A DNA stretch of 64,000 nt from Sphingomonadaceae bacterium (GCA_020850455.1 JADZEQ010000012.1:1-64000); one strand, 5' to 3'; positions 18,564 to 31,719 are shown, counted from the first letter of the stretch. The notes: a model not told the origin generated them from the letters alone. Made by a program: numbers and translations.

Positions 18564-19454
18564 ATGACCAAGGACAAAACACCGATAAGCTCGCGCTTTC
18601 CCAAGGCGAGCGAAGATGCCGAGTTTGCCACCAATAATCTGGCGACCCCGCAAACATCCAGCCCGGCCTATCGCCTTGCCTTTCAGGACAGCGAATTTCT
18701 GCTGCGCGATGATTTGCGCCCGGTGCGTTTTCAGCTCGAACTGCTCAAGCCAGAATTGCTGCTCGATGAGGCTAAGGTCGCCTCTATGCTCGTTATATAT
18801 GGGTCGGCGCGTATTCCCGAGCCGGCCGCCGCTGCGGCGCTGGTCGCTGCAGCCAAGACCGATGACGAACGCCGGATTGCCGAACGGCTCGCCGCCAAGG
18901 CGCATTATTACGACGAAGCGCGCGCGCTTGCCGCGCGGGCGGCACGGGTGCCGGTTGATGCGGATGGCCAGCGCCATTTCGTCGTCTGCTCGGGCGGTGG
19001 CCCATCCATCATGGAAGCGGCCAATCGCGGCGCGGCAGAGACGGGGGCGGAGACCATTGGCCTCAATATTGTTTTGCCGCACGAACAGGCGCCCAACGCC
19101 TATGTGACGCCATCGCTCAGTTTCCAATTCCACTATTTCGCGCTGCGCAAAATGCATTTCCTGTTGCGCGCTCGCGCGGTGGCGGTCTTCCCCGGCGGTT
19201 TTGGGACGTTTGACGAAAGCTTCGAACTGCTCACGTTGATCCAAACCGGCAAGATGAAGGCGCTGCCCATCGTCTTTTTCGGGCGTGAATTTTGGAACAA
19301 GGTCGTCGATTTTAACGCGCTGGCCGATGAAGGGGTGATCAACCGCCGCGACATCGACCTGATTCGCTTTGTCGATACGGCGGATGAAGCGTGGGAATAT
19401 ATCACCCAATTCTGGGCCGATGACCCGATTGGCGCGCTCGCGCGTCAGGCGTGA
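18564..19454 (+). CDS. LOG family protein (Rossmann-like, nucleotide phosphoribohydrolase-type)
   Basis: A 296-aa protein with the LOG/lysine-decarboxylase-like signatures GGGPSIMEAANRGA and PGGFGTFDE (the PGGxGTxxE motif). Characterised LOG proteins remove ribose 5-phosphate from nucleotides, some producing cytokinins; many bacterial members have no known physiological role. About 70 residues precede the core domain. It lies immediately upstream of the rpoB leader, where rplL stands in many bacteria. Confidence 0.9.
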   Translation: MTKDKTPISSRFPKASEDAEFATNNLATPQTSSPAYRLAFQDSEFLLRDDLRPVRFQLELLKPELLLDEAKVASMLVIYGSARIPEPAAAAALVAAAKTDDERRIAERLAAKAHYYDEARALAARAARVPVDADGQRHFVVCSGGGPSIMEAANRGAAETGAETIGLNIVLPHEQAPNAYVTPSLSFQFHYFALRKMHFLLRARAVAVFPGGFGTFDESFELLTLIQTGKMKALPIVFFGREFWNKVVDFNALADEGVINRRDIDLIRFVDTADEAWEYITQFWADDPIGALARQA

Positions 19455-19468
19455 ATGGCGCGCGCGGT

Positions 19469-19497
19469 TTGACAGGGCCGTGCAAATTTCCTACATG
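19469..19497 (+). promoter_or_regulatory. Candidate rpoBC promoter
   Basis: TTGACAG is followed after 14 nt by CCTACATG, an acceptable match to the alpha-type TTGAC-N10-14-GCTANAWC pattern. It starts about 220 nt before the rpoB ATG and leaves a leader holding a small hairpin (GGAAAG / CTTTCC near 19525-19544). The ribosomal protein genes that normally share the rpoB transcript are absent, so a dedicated promoter is expected here. Confidence 0.5.
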
Positions 19498-19689
19498 ATG
19501 CGCCGTCCACCCGCCCGGGATAGGGAAAGAGTCGCGCCTTTCCGCACGTATTAGGGCAGCGGACGCCACGCGAAACAATGGGAACCGACCGCTTTTCCGG
19601 CATGGGAATAGCGCGCCGGTGCTTTTTGTGTCGTCGGTTTGGCAAAGCGAAATTGCATTTTCACCCTAAGATATAGGCGACCCTATTTT

Positions 19690-23856
<4,167 letters not shown>

Positions 23857-23932
23857 TTGCCGTTGGGGGCGGCCCGCGCCGCCCCCGCCACGCCGCTTAC
23901 CCCATGCTATGCACCCTCACCGAGGATGAACG

Positions 23933-26900
23933 ATGAACCAGATCACCAACTTCATGAACCCGGTCGCCAAGCCCGAGACATTTGACCAGATCAAGATCGG
24001 CATTGCATCGCCCGACCGTATCCGTAGCTGGTCGTTCGGGGAGATTAAAAAGCCTGAAACGATCAATTACCGCACCTTCAAGCCCGAACGTGACGGCTTG
24101 TTCTGCGCGCGCATCTTTGGTCCGATCAAGGATTATGAATGCCTGTGCGGCAAGTATAAGCGCATGAAATATAAGGGCATCGTCTGCGAAAAATGCGGCG
24201 TTGAAGTGACGGTGACCAAGGTGCGTCGTGAACGCATGGGGCATATCGAACTGGCCGCGCCGGTTGCGCACATCTGGTTCCTGAAATCGCTGCCCAGCCG
24301 TATCGGCCTGTTGCTCGACATGCAGCTAAAGCAGCTCGAACGGGTGCTTTATTTCGAACAATATATTGTGGTTGAACCGGGGCTTACCAGCCTCGAAAAA
24401 TATCAATTGCTGTCCGAAGATGAATTGCTCGACGCGCAGGATGAATATGGCGAAGATGCTTTCAGTGCGGGCATCGGGGCGGAGGCTATTCGTATCCTCC
24501 TCGAACAGCTCGACCTTGAAGGGGAGCGGGAGGCGCTGCTCGAAGATTTGGCGACAACCAAATCGGAACTGAAGCCCAAGAAAATCATCAAGCGGCTCAA
24601 GGTCGTCGAAAGCTTCATCGAATCGGGCAATCGCCCCGAATGGATGATTTTGCAGGTCGTGCCGGTCATCCCGCCCGAACTGCGCCCGCTGGTGCCGCTC
24701 GATGGCGGTCGCTTTGCGACGTCCGACCTCAACGACCTCTATCGCCGCGTCATCAACCGTAACAATCGTCTGAAGCGGTTGATGGAATTGCGTGCGCCCG
24801 ACATCATCGTGCGCAATGAAAAGCGTATGCTGCAAGAAGCGGTCGATGCACTGTTCGACAATGGTCGGCGTGGCCGCGTCATCACCGGTGCCAACAAGCG
24901 TCCGCTGAAATCGCTCAGCGACATGCTCAAGGGTAAGCAGGGTCGCTTCCGGCAGAATCTGCTCGGTAAACGGGTCGATTATTCGGGTCGTTCGGTCATC
25001 GTCACCGGCCCCGAGCTGAAATTGCACCAATGCGGCCTGCCCAAGAAAATGGCCTTGGAATTGTTCAAGCCGTTCATTTACGCCCGGCTCGACGCCAAGG
25101 GGCTGTCGATGACGCTGAAACAGGCCAAAAAATGGGTCGAAAAGGAACGTCGCGAAGTTTGGGACATTTTGGATGAAGTGATCCGCGAACACCCGGTGTT
25201 GCTGAACCGCGCGCCGACGCTCCACCGGCTTGGCATTCAAGCGTTTGAGCCGGTGTTGATCGAGGGTAAGGCTATTCAGCTGCACCCGCTGGTCTGTTCG
25301 GCCTTTAACGCTGACTTTGACGGTGACCAGATGGCGGTCCACGTGCCGCTTAGCCTCGAAGCACAGCTTGAAGCGCGCGTGTTGATGATGTCGACCAACA
25401 ACATCCTCTCCCCCGCCAGCGGTAAGCCGATCATCGTGCCGTCGCAGGACATGGTCTTGGGCCTCTATTACCTCAGCCTCGAACGCGAAGGCGAACCGGG
25501 TGAAGGGATGGCCTTTGCCGACATGGCCGAAGTGCATCACGCGCTCGATACCGGCGCCGTCACCTTGCACAGCAAGATCAAGGCGCGCGTCCCACAGACC
25601 GACGAAGCAGGTGCAACCTATTTGCGCCGTTTCGAAACGACGCCGGGACGTATGTTGATTGGCGAATGTCTGCCCAAATCGCACACGGTGCCGTTCGATG
25701 TCGTCAACCGCCAATTGACCAAAAAGGAAATTGGCGACGTTATCGACCAAGTTTACCGCCACACCGGTCAGAAAGAGACGGTGTTGTTTGCCGACGCCAT
25801 CATGGCGCTGGGTTTCCGCAACGCGTTCAAGGCAGGGATCAGCTTTGGCAAGGATGACATGGTCATTCCGGCGGCCAAGGAAGGTCTGGTCGAAGAAGCG
25901 CGCCTGCAGGCCAAGGATCTGGAACAGCAATATCAGGATGGGCTTATCACCCATCAGGAAAAATATAATAAGCTGATCGACGTCTGGAGCCGCTGCGGTG
26001 ACCTCGTCGCCAAGGAAGCAATGGCGGGGATTGAGGTTTCGGCCAAGGGGGATGATGGTCGGCTGGCCCCGATCAACTCCATCTATATGATGGCGCATTC
26101 CGGGGCGCGCGGCAGCCCGGCGCAGATGAAGCAATTGTCGGGGATGCGCGGTTTGATGGCCAAGCCTTCGGGTGAAATCATCGAAACGCCGATCATCTCG
26201 AACTTCAAGGAAGGTCTGACCGTTCTTGAATATTTCAACTCGACCCACGGCGCACGCAAGGGGTTGGCCGATACCGCGCTCAAGACCGCAAACTCGGGTT
26301 ATCTGACGCGGCGTCTGGTGGACGTCAGCCAGGATTGCACGGTGGTGGAACCTGACTGCGGCACCACCCGCGTTCTTGAAATGCGTGCGATTGTGCAGGG
26401 TGGTTCGACCATTGCCTCGCTCGGCGAACGCATTCTTGGGCGGACGCTGGCCGAAGATATTGCCGACAGCAAGACAGGCGATGTGCTGGTTGCCAACGGT
26501 GCCCTGCTCGACGAAGCCGATATCGCCAAGATTGAGGCATCGGGTGTGCAGAGCGTCAACATCCGCTCACCGCTGGTTTGCGAAGCGCGCACCGGCGTGT
26601 GCGCCAAATGCTATGGCCGCGACCTCGCGCGCGGCACGCCGGTCAATATTGGCGAAGCCGTCGGTGTTATCGCGGCCCAGTCGATTGGTGAGCCGGGCAC
26701 GCAGTTGACCATGCGTACCTTCCACATTGGTGGGGCGGCGCAGGTCAACGAAACATCGCACCATGAAGCGGTCGGCGATGGCAAGATCAGCTATCGTGAC
26801 ATGCCGACAATCGTCGATTCACGCGGCCGTTGCCTCAGCCTCGCGCGCGGGGGTGAATTGGTTCTGCTCGACAAGGAAGGGCGCGAACTCGCGGTGCTCA

Positions 26901-28210
26901 AGCTGCCCTATGGTGCCAATATTCTGGTGAAGGACGGTGCCAAGGTCAAACAGGGCGACCGACTGGCCGAATGGGACCCATTCACCATGCCGGTGATCAC
27001 CGAACAGCCCGGTATCGTCAAATATCAGGATTTGATCGATACCAAGACGCTGACCGAAGTGGTCGATGATGCGACCGGGCTTGCCCAGCGCGTCGTTACC
27101 GAACATCGCGGCGGTGGGCGTGGCAAGAAGGATGATTTGCAACCGCGCCTTACCTTGCTGGATGATGCGTCGGGTGAAGCGGCTAAATATCTGCTCGCCC
27201 CCGGCACGATGATCTCGGTTGAGGATGGGCAGAGCGTGGCGGCGGGTGACGTGCTCGCCCGTGTGACGCGCGAAGCCGCCAAGACCCGCGACATCACCGG
27301 CGGTCTGCCGCGGGTTGCCGAACTGTTCGAAGCGCGCAAGCCCAAGGAAAATGCGATCATCGCCAAAATCTCTGGCCGTGTCGAATTCCTCAAGGATTAC
27401 AAGGCCAAGCGCAAGATTGGCATTATCCCTGAGGAAGGCGATGCTGTCGAATATCTGGTGCCAAAATCGCGCTTGATTGAGGTGCAGGACGGCGATTTCG
27501 TCAAAAAGGGCGATACGCTGATTTCTGGTTCGCCCGACCCGCATGACATTTTGGAAGTGCTGGGGATTGAGGCACTGGCTGCCTACCTCGTCAGCGAAAT
27601 CCAAGAAGTCTATCGCTTGCAGGGCGTGAAGATCAACGACAAGCATATTGAGGTGATCGTTCGCCAAATGCTGCAAAAGGTTGAAATCACCTCTGGTGGC
27701 GACACGACTTTGCTGCCCGCCGAACAGGTGGATCGCGAAGAAATGGATGAGGTGAATGCAAAGCTGACCAAGGGTCAGACCCCGGCAGAGGGCAAGCCCA
27801 TCTTGCTCGGCATTACCAAGGCCAGCCTGCAAACGCGCAGCTTTATCTCCGCCGCATCGTTCCAGGAGACGACGCGCGTGCTGACCGAAGCATCGGTGCA
27901 GGGCAAGGTGGATACGCTGAACGGGCTCAAGGAAAACGTCATCGTTGGCCGCCTGATCCCGGCGGGTACGGGCGCGGCGATGAACCGCATCCGCGTCACC
28001 GCAACCTCGCGTGATGCCATGCTGCGTGCATCGATGCGCGCAGCCAATGAAGCGCATCTCGTCGCGCCGACCACGGCGGCGGAGGAACATGCCGCTGAAT
28101 TGGCGCAAGGGCCGGAAGCGGCAATCGGCGATGATCCGTTGGGGGCAGTCGTGGGTGAAGATTTCACCACCGACGACGTTCAGAACGGCGATGCTGCGAC
28201 CGAAGAATAG
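23933..28210 (+). CDS. rpoC: DNA-directed RNA polymerase subunit beta'
   Basis: A 1425-aa protein with the N-terminal zinc site ([20 protein letters not shown]), the magnesium-binding catalytic loop [12 protein letters not shown], the bridge-helix/trigger-loop regions, and the second zinc site near [15 protein letters not shown]. It ends in an acidic tail ([18 protein letters not shown]). It is co-transcribed with rpoB and closed by a strong hairpin 24 nt after the stop. rpsL, rpsG and fusA do not follow. Confidence 0.99.
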   Translation: MNQITNFMNPVAKPETFDQIKIGIASPDRIRSWSFGEIKKPETINYRTFKPERDGLFCARIFGPIKDYECLCGKYKRMKYKGIVCEKCGVEVTVTKVRRERMGHIELAAPVAHIWFLKSLPSRIGLLLDMQLKQLERVLYFEQYIVVEPGLTSLEKYQLLSEDELLDAQDEYGEDAFSAGIGAEAIRILLEQLDLEGEREALLEDLATTKSELKPKKIIKRLKVVESFIESGNRPEWMILQVVPVIPPELRPLVPLDGGRFATSDLNDLYRRVINRNNRLKRLMELRAPDIIVRNEKRMLQEAVDALFDNGRRGRVITGANKRPLKSLSDMLKGKQGRFRQNLLGKRVDYSGRSVIVTGPELKLHQCGLPKKMALELFKPFIYARLDAKGLSMTLKQAKKWVEKERREVWDILDEVIREHPVLLNRAPTLHRLGIQAFEPVLIEGKAIQLHPLVCSAFNADFDGDQMAVHVPLSLEAQLEARVLMMSTNNILSPASGKPIIVPSQDMVLGLYYLSLEREGEPGEGMAFADMAEVHHALDTGAVTLHSKIKARVPQTDEAGATYLRRFETTPGRMLIGECLPKSHTVPFDVVNRQLTKKEIGDVIDQVYRHTGQKETVLFADAIMALGFRNAFKAGISFGKDDMVIPAAKEGLVEEARLQAKDLEQQYQDGLITHQEKYNKLIDVWSRCGDLVAKEAMAGIEVSAKGDDGRLAPINSIYMMAHSGARGSPAQMKQLSGMRGLMAKPSGEIIETPIISNFKEGLTVLEYFNSTHGARKGLADTALKTANSGYLTRRLVDVSQDCTVVEPDCGTTRVLEMRAIVQGGSTIASLGERILGRTLAEDIADSKTGDVLVANGALLDEADIAKIEASGVQSVNIRSPLVCEARTGVCAKCYGRDLARGTPVNIGEAVGVIAAQSIGEPGTQLTMRTFHIGGAAQVNETSHHEAVGDGKISYRDMPTIVDSRGRCLSLARGGELVLLDKEGRELAVLKLPYGANILVKDGAKVKQGDRLAEWDPFTMPVITEQPGIVKYQDLIDTKTLTEVVDDATGLAQRVVTEHRGGGRGKKDDLQPRLTLLDDASGEAAKYLLAPGTMISVEDGQSVAAGDVLARVTREAAKTRDITGGLPRVAELFEARKPKENAIIAKISGRVEFLKDYKAKRKIGIIPEEGDAVEYLVPKSRLIEVQDGDFVKKGDTLISGSPDPHDILEVLGIEALAAYLVSEIQEVYRLQGVKINDKHIEVIVRQMLQKVEITSGGDTTLLPAEQVDREEMDEVNAKLTKGQTPAEGKPILLGITKASLQTRSFISAASFQETTRVLTEASVQGKVDTLNGLKENVIVGRLIPAGTGAAMNRIRVTATSRDAMLRASMRAANEAHLVAPTTAAEEHAAELAQGPEAAIGDDPLGAVVGEDFTTDDVQNGDAATEE

Positions 28211-28233
28211 AGCCTAGCTAGACCCGAAAAAGC

Positions 28234-28268
28234 AAAGGGCCCTGCCGGTTTACCGACAGGGCCCTTTT
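28234..28268 (+). terminator. Bidirectional intrinsic terminator after rpoC
   Basis: A GC-rich hairpin (AAAGGGCCCTGCCGG / CCGACAGGGCCCTTTT) is followed by T's on the plus strand, and by GCTTTTT when read on the minus strand. It can therefore end both rpoBC and the convergent PspC cassette. Just beyond it lies an 11-bp inverted repeat, CGCATTGGGGC (28269-28279) and GCCCCAATGCG (28325-28335). Confidence 0.9.
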
Positions 28269-28340
28269 CGCATTGGGGCCGAAATCCGACCTATGGGCAA
28301 GGGGGGGGGAAGTTGGTCAGAAGCGCCCCAATGCGATGTC

Positions 28341-28517
28341 TCAATCTGCGACCAGCGCGATGATGAAATAGAGGATGGCAGGCAGGCCAAAGAAAAGGGT
28401 TGCTGCAACAAAACCGATCCGCGCAAATAACGGGTCGATCCCGAAATAATTGCCGATGCCAGCACAGACGCCGAGCAATTTGCCATTCGTTCGGTCGAGC
28501 ATGAATTTACGGGTCAT
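28341..28517 (-). CDS. PspC-domain mini-protein (cassette 1)
   Basis: A 58-aa protein made up almost only of a PspC domain: a short basic start (MTRKFMLDR), the family motif GKLLGVCAGIGNYFGIDP, and one long hydrophobic helix (ILYFIIALVAD). Upstream ATGs at 28562 and 28532 are possible, but GAAAGG is best placed for 28517. Classical PspC is a larger inner-membrane sensor in the phage-shock response. This minimal form would sit in the membrane with almost no soluble domain. It lies 48 nt downstream of the 43-aa peptide gene, and both are under a sigma-54 promoter. Confidence 0.88.
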   Translation of the reverse strand: MTRKFMLDRTNGKLLGVCAGIGNYFGIDPLFARIGFVAATLFFGLPAILYFIIALVAD

Positions 28518-28565
28518 CGATGGGCCTTTCATCGGGGTGCGGCTGCGGGTGGGGAGTGTCATATT

Positions 28566-28697
28566 TTATCCTACCAAATGGCTGGCAACCGCAATTTGCG
28601 GGGCAGCGGTTGAAGCGAAAATCATCGCGGTGGAAACCAGCGCCACGGCGGCGGCGGTGGCGTAGCTGGTGGCGGCGCGGAAATCGAAGCTGGTCAT
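28566..28697 (-). CDS. 43-aa hydrophobic peptide, family copy C (cassette 1)
   Basis: An exactly 43-residue product beginning MTSFDFRAATSYATAA and then one hydrophobic stretch (VALVSTAMIF). It is clearly paralogous to the peptides at 29176 and 29338: all share M-x-x-FD-x-x-(A/S)-A-x-SY, then an Ala-rich helix. The ATG has an AAGGAAG Shine-Dalgarno 6 nt upstream, supporting real translation. It could be a single-pass membrane peptide or have a cleaved export signal. Function unknown; its sigma-54 promoter and the PspC gene downstream suggest an envelope-stress role. Confidence 0.8.
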   Translation of the reverse strand: MTSFDFRAATSYATAAAVALVSTAMIFASTAAPQIAVASHLVG

Positions 28698-28743
28698 ATT
28701 ATCTTCCTTCATATGCGGGCTGTGTGCCGGATATCTCAAGTAT

Positions 28744-28760
28744 TGCAGGAAGCGTGCCAA
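28744..28760 (-). promoter_or_regulatory. Sigma-54 (-24/-12) promoter of cassette 1
   Basis: Minus-strand TTGGCACGCTTCCTGCA has the invariant GG and GC dinucleotides separated by 10 nt and closely matches the RpoN consensus TGGCACG-N4-TTGC. Its GC lies exactly 48 nt from the ATG of the 43-aa peptide gene, predicting a leader of about 36 nt. The same 16-bp sequence at the same distance precedes cassette 2. Confidence 0.88.
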
Positions 28761-28904
28761 ATTTGAAAATGGCGAAAAAGCGTAACTTTTCGAGATGCTG
28801 CTGTCGCCTAGATTGTGTAAAATACTAACTCGATACATATGAAGCCATGATTTGGGAATTTTCACCAGCAAGATCCCGCCGGTGAATTTTTCCTGTCGTC
28901 AAAA

Positions 28905-28941
28905 GCAAAGACCCCGCCGATGGAACGGCAGGGCCTTTCGC
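28905..28941 (-). terminator. Terminator after cassette 2
   Basis: Read on the minus strand, GCGAAAGGCCCTGCCG pairs with CGGCGGGGTCTTTGC around a 5-6 nt loop, followed by TTTTGACG. It lies just beyond the 69-aa PspC gene and separates the two cassettes, so each appears to be its own transcription unit. Confidence 0.8.
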
Positions 28942-28962
28942 TTTATCTGGAAAATCAAATGG

Positions 28963-29172
28963 TCAGTCGGCGATCAGGGCAATGGCGAAATAGATTAGCG
29001 CAATTTGTCCGGCGAACAGCGTGCCGACTAGAAATGCGATGCGTATCCACATCGGGTCAACGCCAAAATATTGGCCAATCCCCGAACAGACGCCCAGCAA
29101 TTTGCGGTTGGCGTGGTCGCGGCGAAAGCGGCGTATGGTTGTGGCGGCTGCGGCCGATTGGGTCGTGGCCAT
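28963..29172 (-). CDS. PspC-domain mini-protein (cassette 2)
   Basis: A 69-aa protein: about 20 Ala/Thr/Arg-rich residues, then a PspC domain (RKLLGVCSGIGQYFGVDP) and a terminal transmembrane helix (ALIYFAIALIAD). It is paralogous to the 58-aa protein of cassette 1. Its ATG follows the stop of the preceding 43-aa peptide gene after only 3 nt, so the two are likely translationally coupled. PspC proteins sense or relay membrane stress in the phage-shock system; no PspA, PspB or PspF gene is in the window. Confidence 0.9.
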   Translation of the reverse strand: MATTQSAAAATTIRRFRRDHANRKLLGVCSGIGQYFGVDPMWIRIAFLVGTLFAGQIALIYFAIALIAD

Positions 29173-29175
29173 GGT

Positions 29176-29307
29176 TCAGGCGACCAGCGGCGCGCTGATG
29201 GCAAAGGCAGCGGCGTGGGTTGCGCCGAACAGCATCGCGGTGGCGACCAAGGCGGTGGCGCTGGCGGTGAGGTAGCTGGCGGCGGCGTTGAGATCAAACT
29301 TGCGCAT
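29176..29307 (-). CDS. 43-aa hydrophobic peptide, family copy B (cassette 2)
   Basis: Absent from the ORF track, but an intact 43-codon frame begins MRKFDLNAAASYLTASATAL and ends SAPLVA, then TGA. It is the same length as its two paralogues, with the same FD, SY and hydrophobic positions. A Shine-Dalgarno AAAGGAAC lies just upstream. It sits between copy A and the PspC gene, 30 nt and 3 nt from its neighbours. Unknown function; probably a membrane or exported micropeptide. Confidence 0.8.
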   Translation of the reverse strand: MRKFDLNAAASYLTASATALVATAMLFGATHAAAFAISAPLVA

Positions 29308-29337
29308 GAGGATGTTCCTTTTGGGGTGGGGAGCTGA

Positions 29338-29469
29338 TTAGGCAAAGGCCGGAGTGGCGAGCGCGATGACGGGGGCGTTGACCGCGCCAAAGATCATCAC
29401 GGTGGAAATCAGGGCAACGACAGCGGCGGTGGCGTAGCTGGTGGCGGATTGGATATCGAACTTGGTCAT
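29338..29469 (-). CDS. 43-aa hydrophobic peptide, family copy A (cassette 2)
   Basis: A 43-aa product starting MTKFDIQSATSYATAAVVAL and ending ATPAFA. It is the closest relative of copy C in cassette 1, sharing SYATAA and the STxMIF segment. The ORF-track start 21 codons upstream runs through the promoter; the ATG at 29469 follows AAGGAGAAG. It is the first gene after the sigma-54 promoter. The PAFA-type end resembles a signal-peptidase site at the very C-terminus, so the peptide may itself be no more than a membrane anchor. Confidence 0.8.
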   Translation of the reverse strand: MTKFDIQSATSYATAAVVALISTVMIFGAVNAPVIALATPAFA

Positions 29470-29515
29470 GGGTCTTCTCCTTAAAATGTGGCGAAATGCC
29501 AGATGCCAGACATTA

Positions 29516-29532
29516 TGCAGGAAGCGTGCCAA
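29516..29532 (-). promoter_or_regulatory. Sigma-54 (-24/-12) promoter of cassette 2
   Basis: Minus-strand TTGGCACGCTTCCTGCA, identical to the cassette 1 promoter over all 17 nt, with GG-N10-GC spacing. The GC again lies 48 nt from the first start codon. Sequence outside this block differs between the two sites, which suggests selection on the promoter rather than a very recent duplication. Confidence 0.88.
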
Positions 29533-29605
29533 GTGAAGAAATTGGCAGAAATTGGCCGAATTTTGCGCGTGCTCGTAAAATTATAGCGCGTAAATTGCCA
29601 AATAT

Positions 29606-29640
29606 GGTGAAATATACCGACAGGGTGGTGAAAATTTCAC
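29606..29640. promoter_or_regulatory. Candidate activator site upstream of cassette 2
   Basis: GGTGAAA at 29606-29612 and the perfect palindrome GTGAAAATTTCAC at 29628-29640 lie about 90-125 bp upstream of the sigma-54 promoter, where enhancer-binding proteins such as PspF usually bind. A related inverted pair (TTTTCACC 28859-28866, GGTGAATT 28881-28888) lies at a similar distance from the cassette 1 promoter. The assignment as an enhancer site is inference. Confidence 0.45.
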
Positions 29641-29698
29641 ACATGTCTTGCTGTATAGCGGTGGCGCTATCGACCAAGCAGCGATAAGGCATGCGACT

Positions 29699-30805
29699 AT
29701 GCATGTCGCCGCGCTGCGCCTTACCGATTTTCGCAACCATGCCGACAGCGGCTTTGCGCCGGGCGTGGGCCTAAATGCGCTGACTGGCGATAATGGTGCG
29801 GGCAAAACCAATATATTGGAGGGGCTGTCGCTGTTGTCGCTGGGTCGCGGGCTGCGCGCCGTCCCCTATGCCGATATGATACGCGATGGCGCGACGGGCG
29901 GGTTTGCGGTGGCCGCGACGCTTGGCGATAGCATAAGCAGCGACTTTGCGCGCATTGGCACGGGGAATAGCGCGGATGCCCCCGCCCGCCGTCAAGTGCG
30001 TATCAATGGGGCCGATGCGGCGCTCACCAATCTGGGCGAATATCTATCGTTGCTCTGGCTTACGCCGGCGATGGATCGGTTGTTCGTCGATGCGGCGAGC
30101 CAGCGCCGTCGCTTTGTTGACCGCATGGTGCTGGCGCTCGAACCTGCGCAGGCGCGCCACGCGACGCGTTATGATGCCGCGATGCGCCAGCGCGCGCGTC
30201 TGCTTGCGGGTGAACGTATCGGCGATGGTGCATGGCTGGGTGCGCTGGAGGCGCAGATGGCCGAACATGGGGCACTGCTCGATGCCGCACGTCACCGGCT
30301 ATTACGTGCGCTTGCCGACAGTTTAGCAGCAGAACCTGATGGACCCTTTGCGCGCCCGCACCTTGCGCTCATCAACAGCGACGGCGATGCTGCTCCGCAG
30401 TGGGATGCCGGTGCCATCGCCGCGGCGTTAGCCGGTGCGCGCGGGCGCGATGCGGCGGCGGGCCGCGCGTTGACGGGGCCGCACCGTTTTGACCTCGCGG
30501 CGTTTCATGCCGGGCATGGACAGGCCGCCGCGCGTTGTTCGACCGGCGAACAAAAGGCGATGTTGCTGTCCATCGTGCTGGCGCATGGCGATGTGATCGC
30601 CAGCCTGCGCGGGCAGCGACCGATATTATTGCTCGATGAACTGGCCGCGCACCTTGACCCGGCGCGCCGTGCCGCGCTGTTCGAACGTCTTGCGGCGACC
30701 GGCGGTCAGGTTTGGATGACGGGAACAGAGGGGGGCCTGTTCCATGATGCACCCAGCCATTTGCAGCATTGGCATGTGGCAGGCGGCACCATCATCCCTG
30801 CCTAG
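29699..30805 (+). CDS. recF: DNA replication and repair protein RecF
   Basis: A 368-aa SMC-like ATPase. It begins with [12 protein letters not shown] and the Walker [13 protein letters not shown], and has the ABC-type signature region ([10 protein letters not shown]) and Walker [13 protein letters not shown] near the end. RecF loads RecA at gapped DNA together with RecO and RecR. The ATG at 29699 gives the conserved N-terminus. It diverges from sigma-54 cassette 2. Its TAG stop lies in a CTAG that also provides the stop of the convergent ArsC-like gene. Confidence 0.96.
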   Translation: MHVAALRLTDFRNHADSGFAPGVGLNALTGDNGAGKTNILEGLSLLSLGRGLRAVPYADMIRDGATGGFAVAATLGDSISSDFARIGTGNSADAPARRQVRINGADAALTNLGEYLSLLWLTPAMDRLFVDAASQRRRFVDRMVLALEPAQARHATRYDAAMRQRARLLAGERIGDGAWLGALEAQMAEHGALLDAARHRLLRALADSLAAEPDGPFARPHLALINSDGDAAPQWDAGAIAAALAGARGRDAAAGRALTGPHRFDLAAFHAGHGQAAARCSTGEQKAMLLSIVLAHGDVIASLRGQRPILLLDELAAHLDPARRAALFERLAATGGQVWMTGTEGGLFHDAPSHLQHWHVAGGTIIPA

Positions 30806-31146
30806 ATTATGTCGTCAATCTTCTCGATCGGGCGGCAGAGGCGCACCCCCTTTGCGGTTTCGACAAAGGGCCGCTCGACATAGGCGCTGTTGGCGGCCAT
30901 CGCGTCCAAAACCACCGCATCATCCGCGCTGGTGAGGCCGCGTTCCTCCGCATCATTACCGCGCGTCCGCAGTGCATCGCGCGGGCTTAGCCCTGCCGCC
31001 GCGAACATTTGCGCCAATTGGTCGCGGGTATAGGGTTGATCGAGATAGCGGATGACCGCAACCTCATATCCCGCCGCAGTCAACCGATCGAGCGCCTTGC
31101 GCGATGTGCCGCAATTGGGGTTATGCCAGATGGTCGCCTTGGCCAT
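30802..31146 (-). CDS. ArsC/Spx-family reductase (arsenate reductase-like)
   Basis: A 114-aa thioredoxin-fold protein with the active-site region [12 protein letters not shown], the glutaredoxin-coupled ArsC-type cysteine followed by GTSRK. The family includes true arsenate reductases and YffB/Spx-like proteins of other function. No ars genes are nearby, so the arsenate role is not supported by context. The ATG lies 2 nt after the gamma-carbonic anhydrase stop, the last gene of a tight minus-strand operon that starts at or upstream of hemB. Confidence 0.88.
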   Translation of the reverse strand: MAKATIWHNPNCGTSRKALDRLTAAGYEVAVIRYLDQPYTRDQLAQMFAAAGLSPRDALRTRGNDAEERGLTSADDAVVLDAMAANSAYVERPFVETAKGVRLCRPIEKIDDII

Positions 31147-31148
31147 GT

Positions 31149-31709
31149 TCAATCCTTTGTCGCTGCGGCATGATTTTTGCCATTTTGTACATAATGGGCG
31201 ACCCCCAATTGCATTTCGGCAATCGCCATATCGCTAAGCTCGCGCATTTTTGCTGCGGGCCGCCCACCCCATAATTCGCCGCGTCCCATTTGCTTGCCCG
31301 GCGTCAGCAGCGCGCCTGCTGCCAGCATCGCATCGCTGGCGATGGTGCAGCCGTTCATGACAATTGCGCCCAATCCGACAAAACCGCGATCATGGATGGT
31401 GCAGCCATGGATCATCGCCATATGGCCGATCAGCACATCTTCGCCGATATAGGTGGGAAAGCCCGCCGGATTGCGCGGGTCGGGGCCGTCGCAATGGACG
31501 ACGCTGCCATCCTGAATATTGGACCGGGCACCGACATGGATTGCGGATACGTCGGCGCGCAGCACGCAATTATACCAGATGCTCGCTTCTTCGCCGATGG
31601 TTACATCGCCGATGATGCGGCAACCCGGTGCGATAAAGGCGCTATCGGCAATTTTGGGGCTTTTGCCATGGATGGAAATGATGCTGACGCCGGGGCGTTC
31701 GATGGTCAT
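31149..31709 (-). CDS. Gamma-carbonic anhydrase-like hexapeptide-repeat protein
   Basis: A 186-aa left-handed beta-helix protein with repeating hexapeptides (for example IIGDVTIGEEASIWYN). Three histidines suited to bind a metal lie in VVHCDG, IGHMAMIHG and nearby, as in gamma-class carbonic anhydrases (YrdA/CaiE/Cam-like). Many such proteins have low or unknown activity. The ATG at 31709 begins the conserved part; the longer ORF-track start reads into the upstream gene. Spacing is 10 nt from the upstream gene and 2 nt to the downstream one. Confidence 0.9.
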   Translation of the reverse strand: MTIERPGVSIISIHGKSPKIADSAFIAPGCRIIGDVTIGEEASIWYNCVLRADVSAIHVGARSNIQDGSVVHCDGPDPRNPAGFPTYIGEDVLIGHMAMIHGCTIHDRGFVGLGAIVMNGCTIASDAMLAAGALLTPGKQMGRGELWGGRPAAKMRELSDMAIAEMQLGVAHYVQNGKNHAAATKD

Positions 31710-31719
31710 GGCCTGCCCC

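Noticed and set aside
24326-26248. 640-aa minus-strand ORF inside rpoC
   Set aside because: A shadow of rpoC with low-complexity His/Gln/Arg content and no domain or Shine-Dalgarno.
26819-28108. 429-aa minus-strand ORF at the rpoC 3' end
   Set aside because: Same reason as the other rpoC shadow; it overlaps conserved rpoC sequence over its full length.
30802-31146. Arsenic-resistance locus
   Set aside because: Only an ArsC-fold protein is present; arsR, arsB or acr3 are absent, and the gene belongs to a hemB-led housekeeping run.
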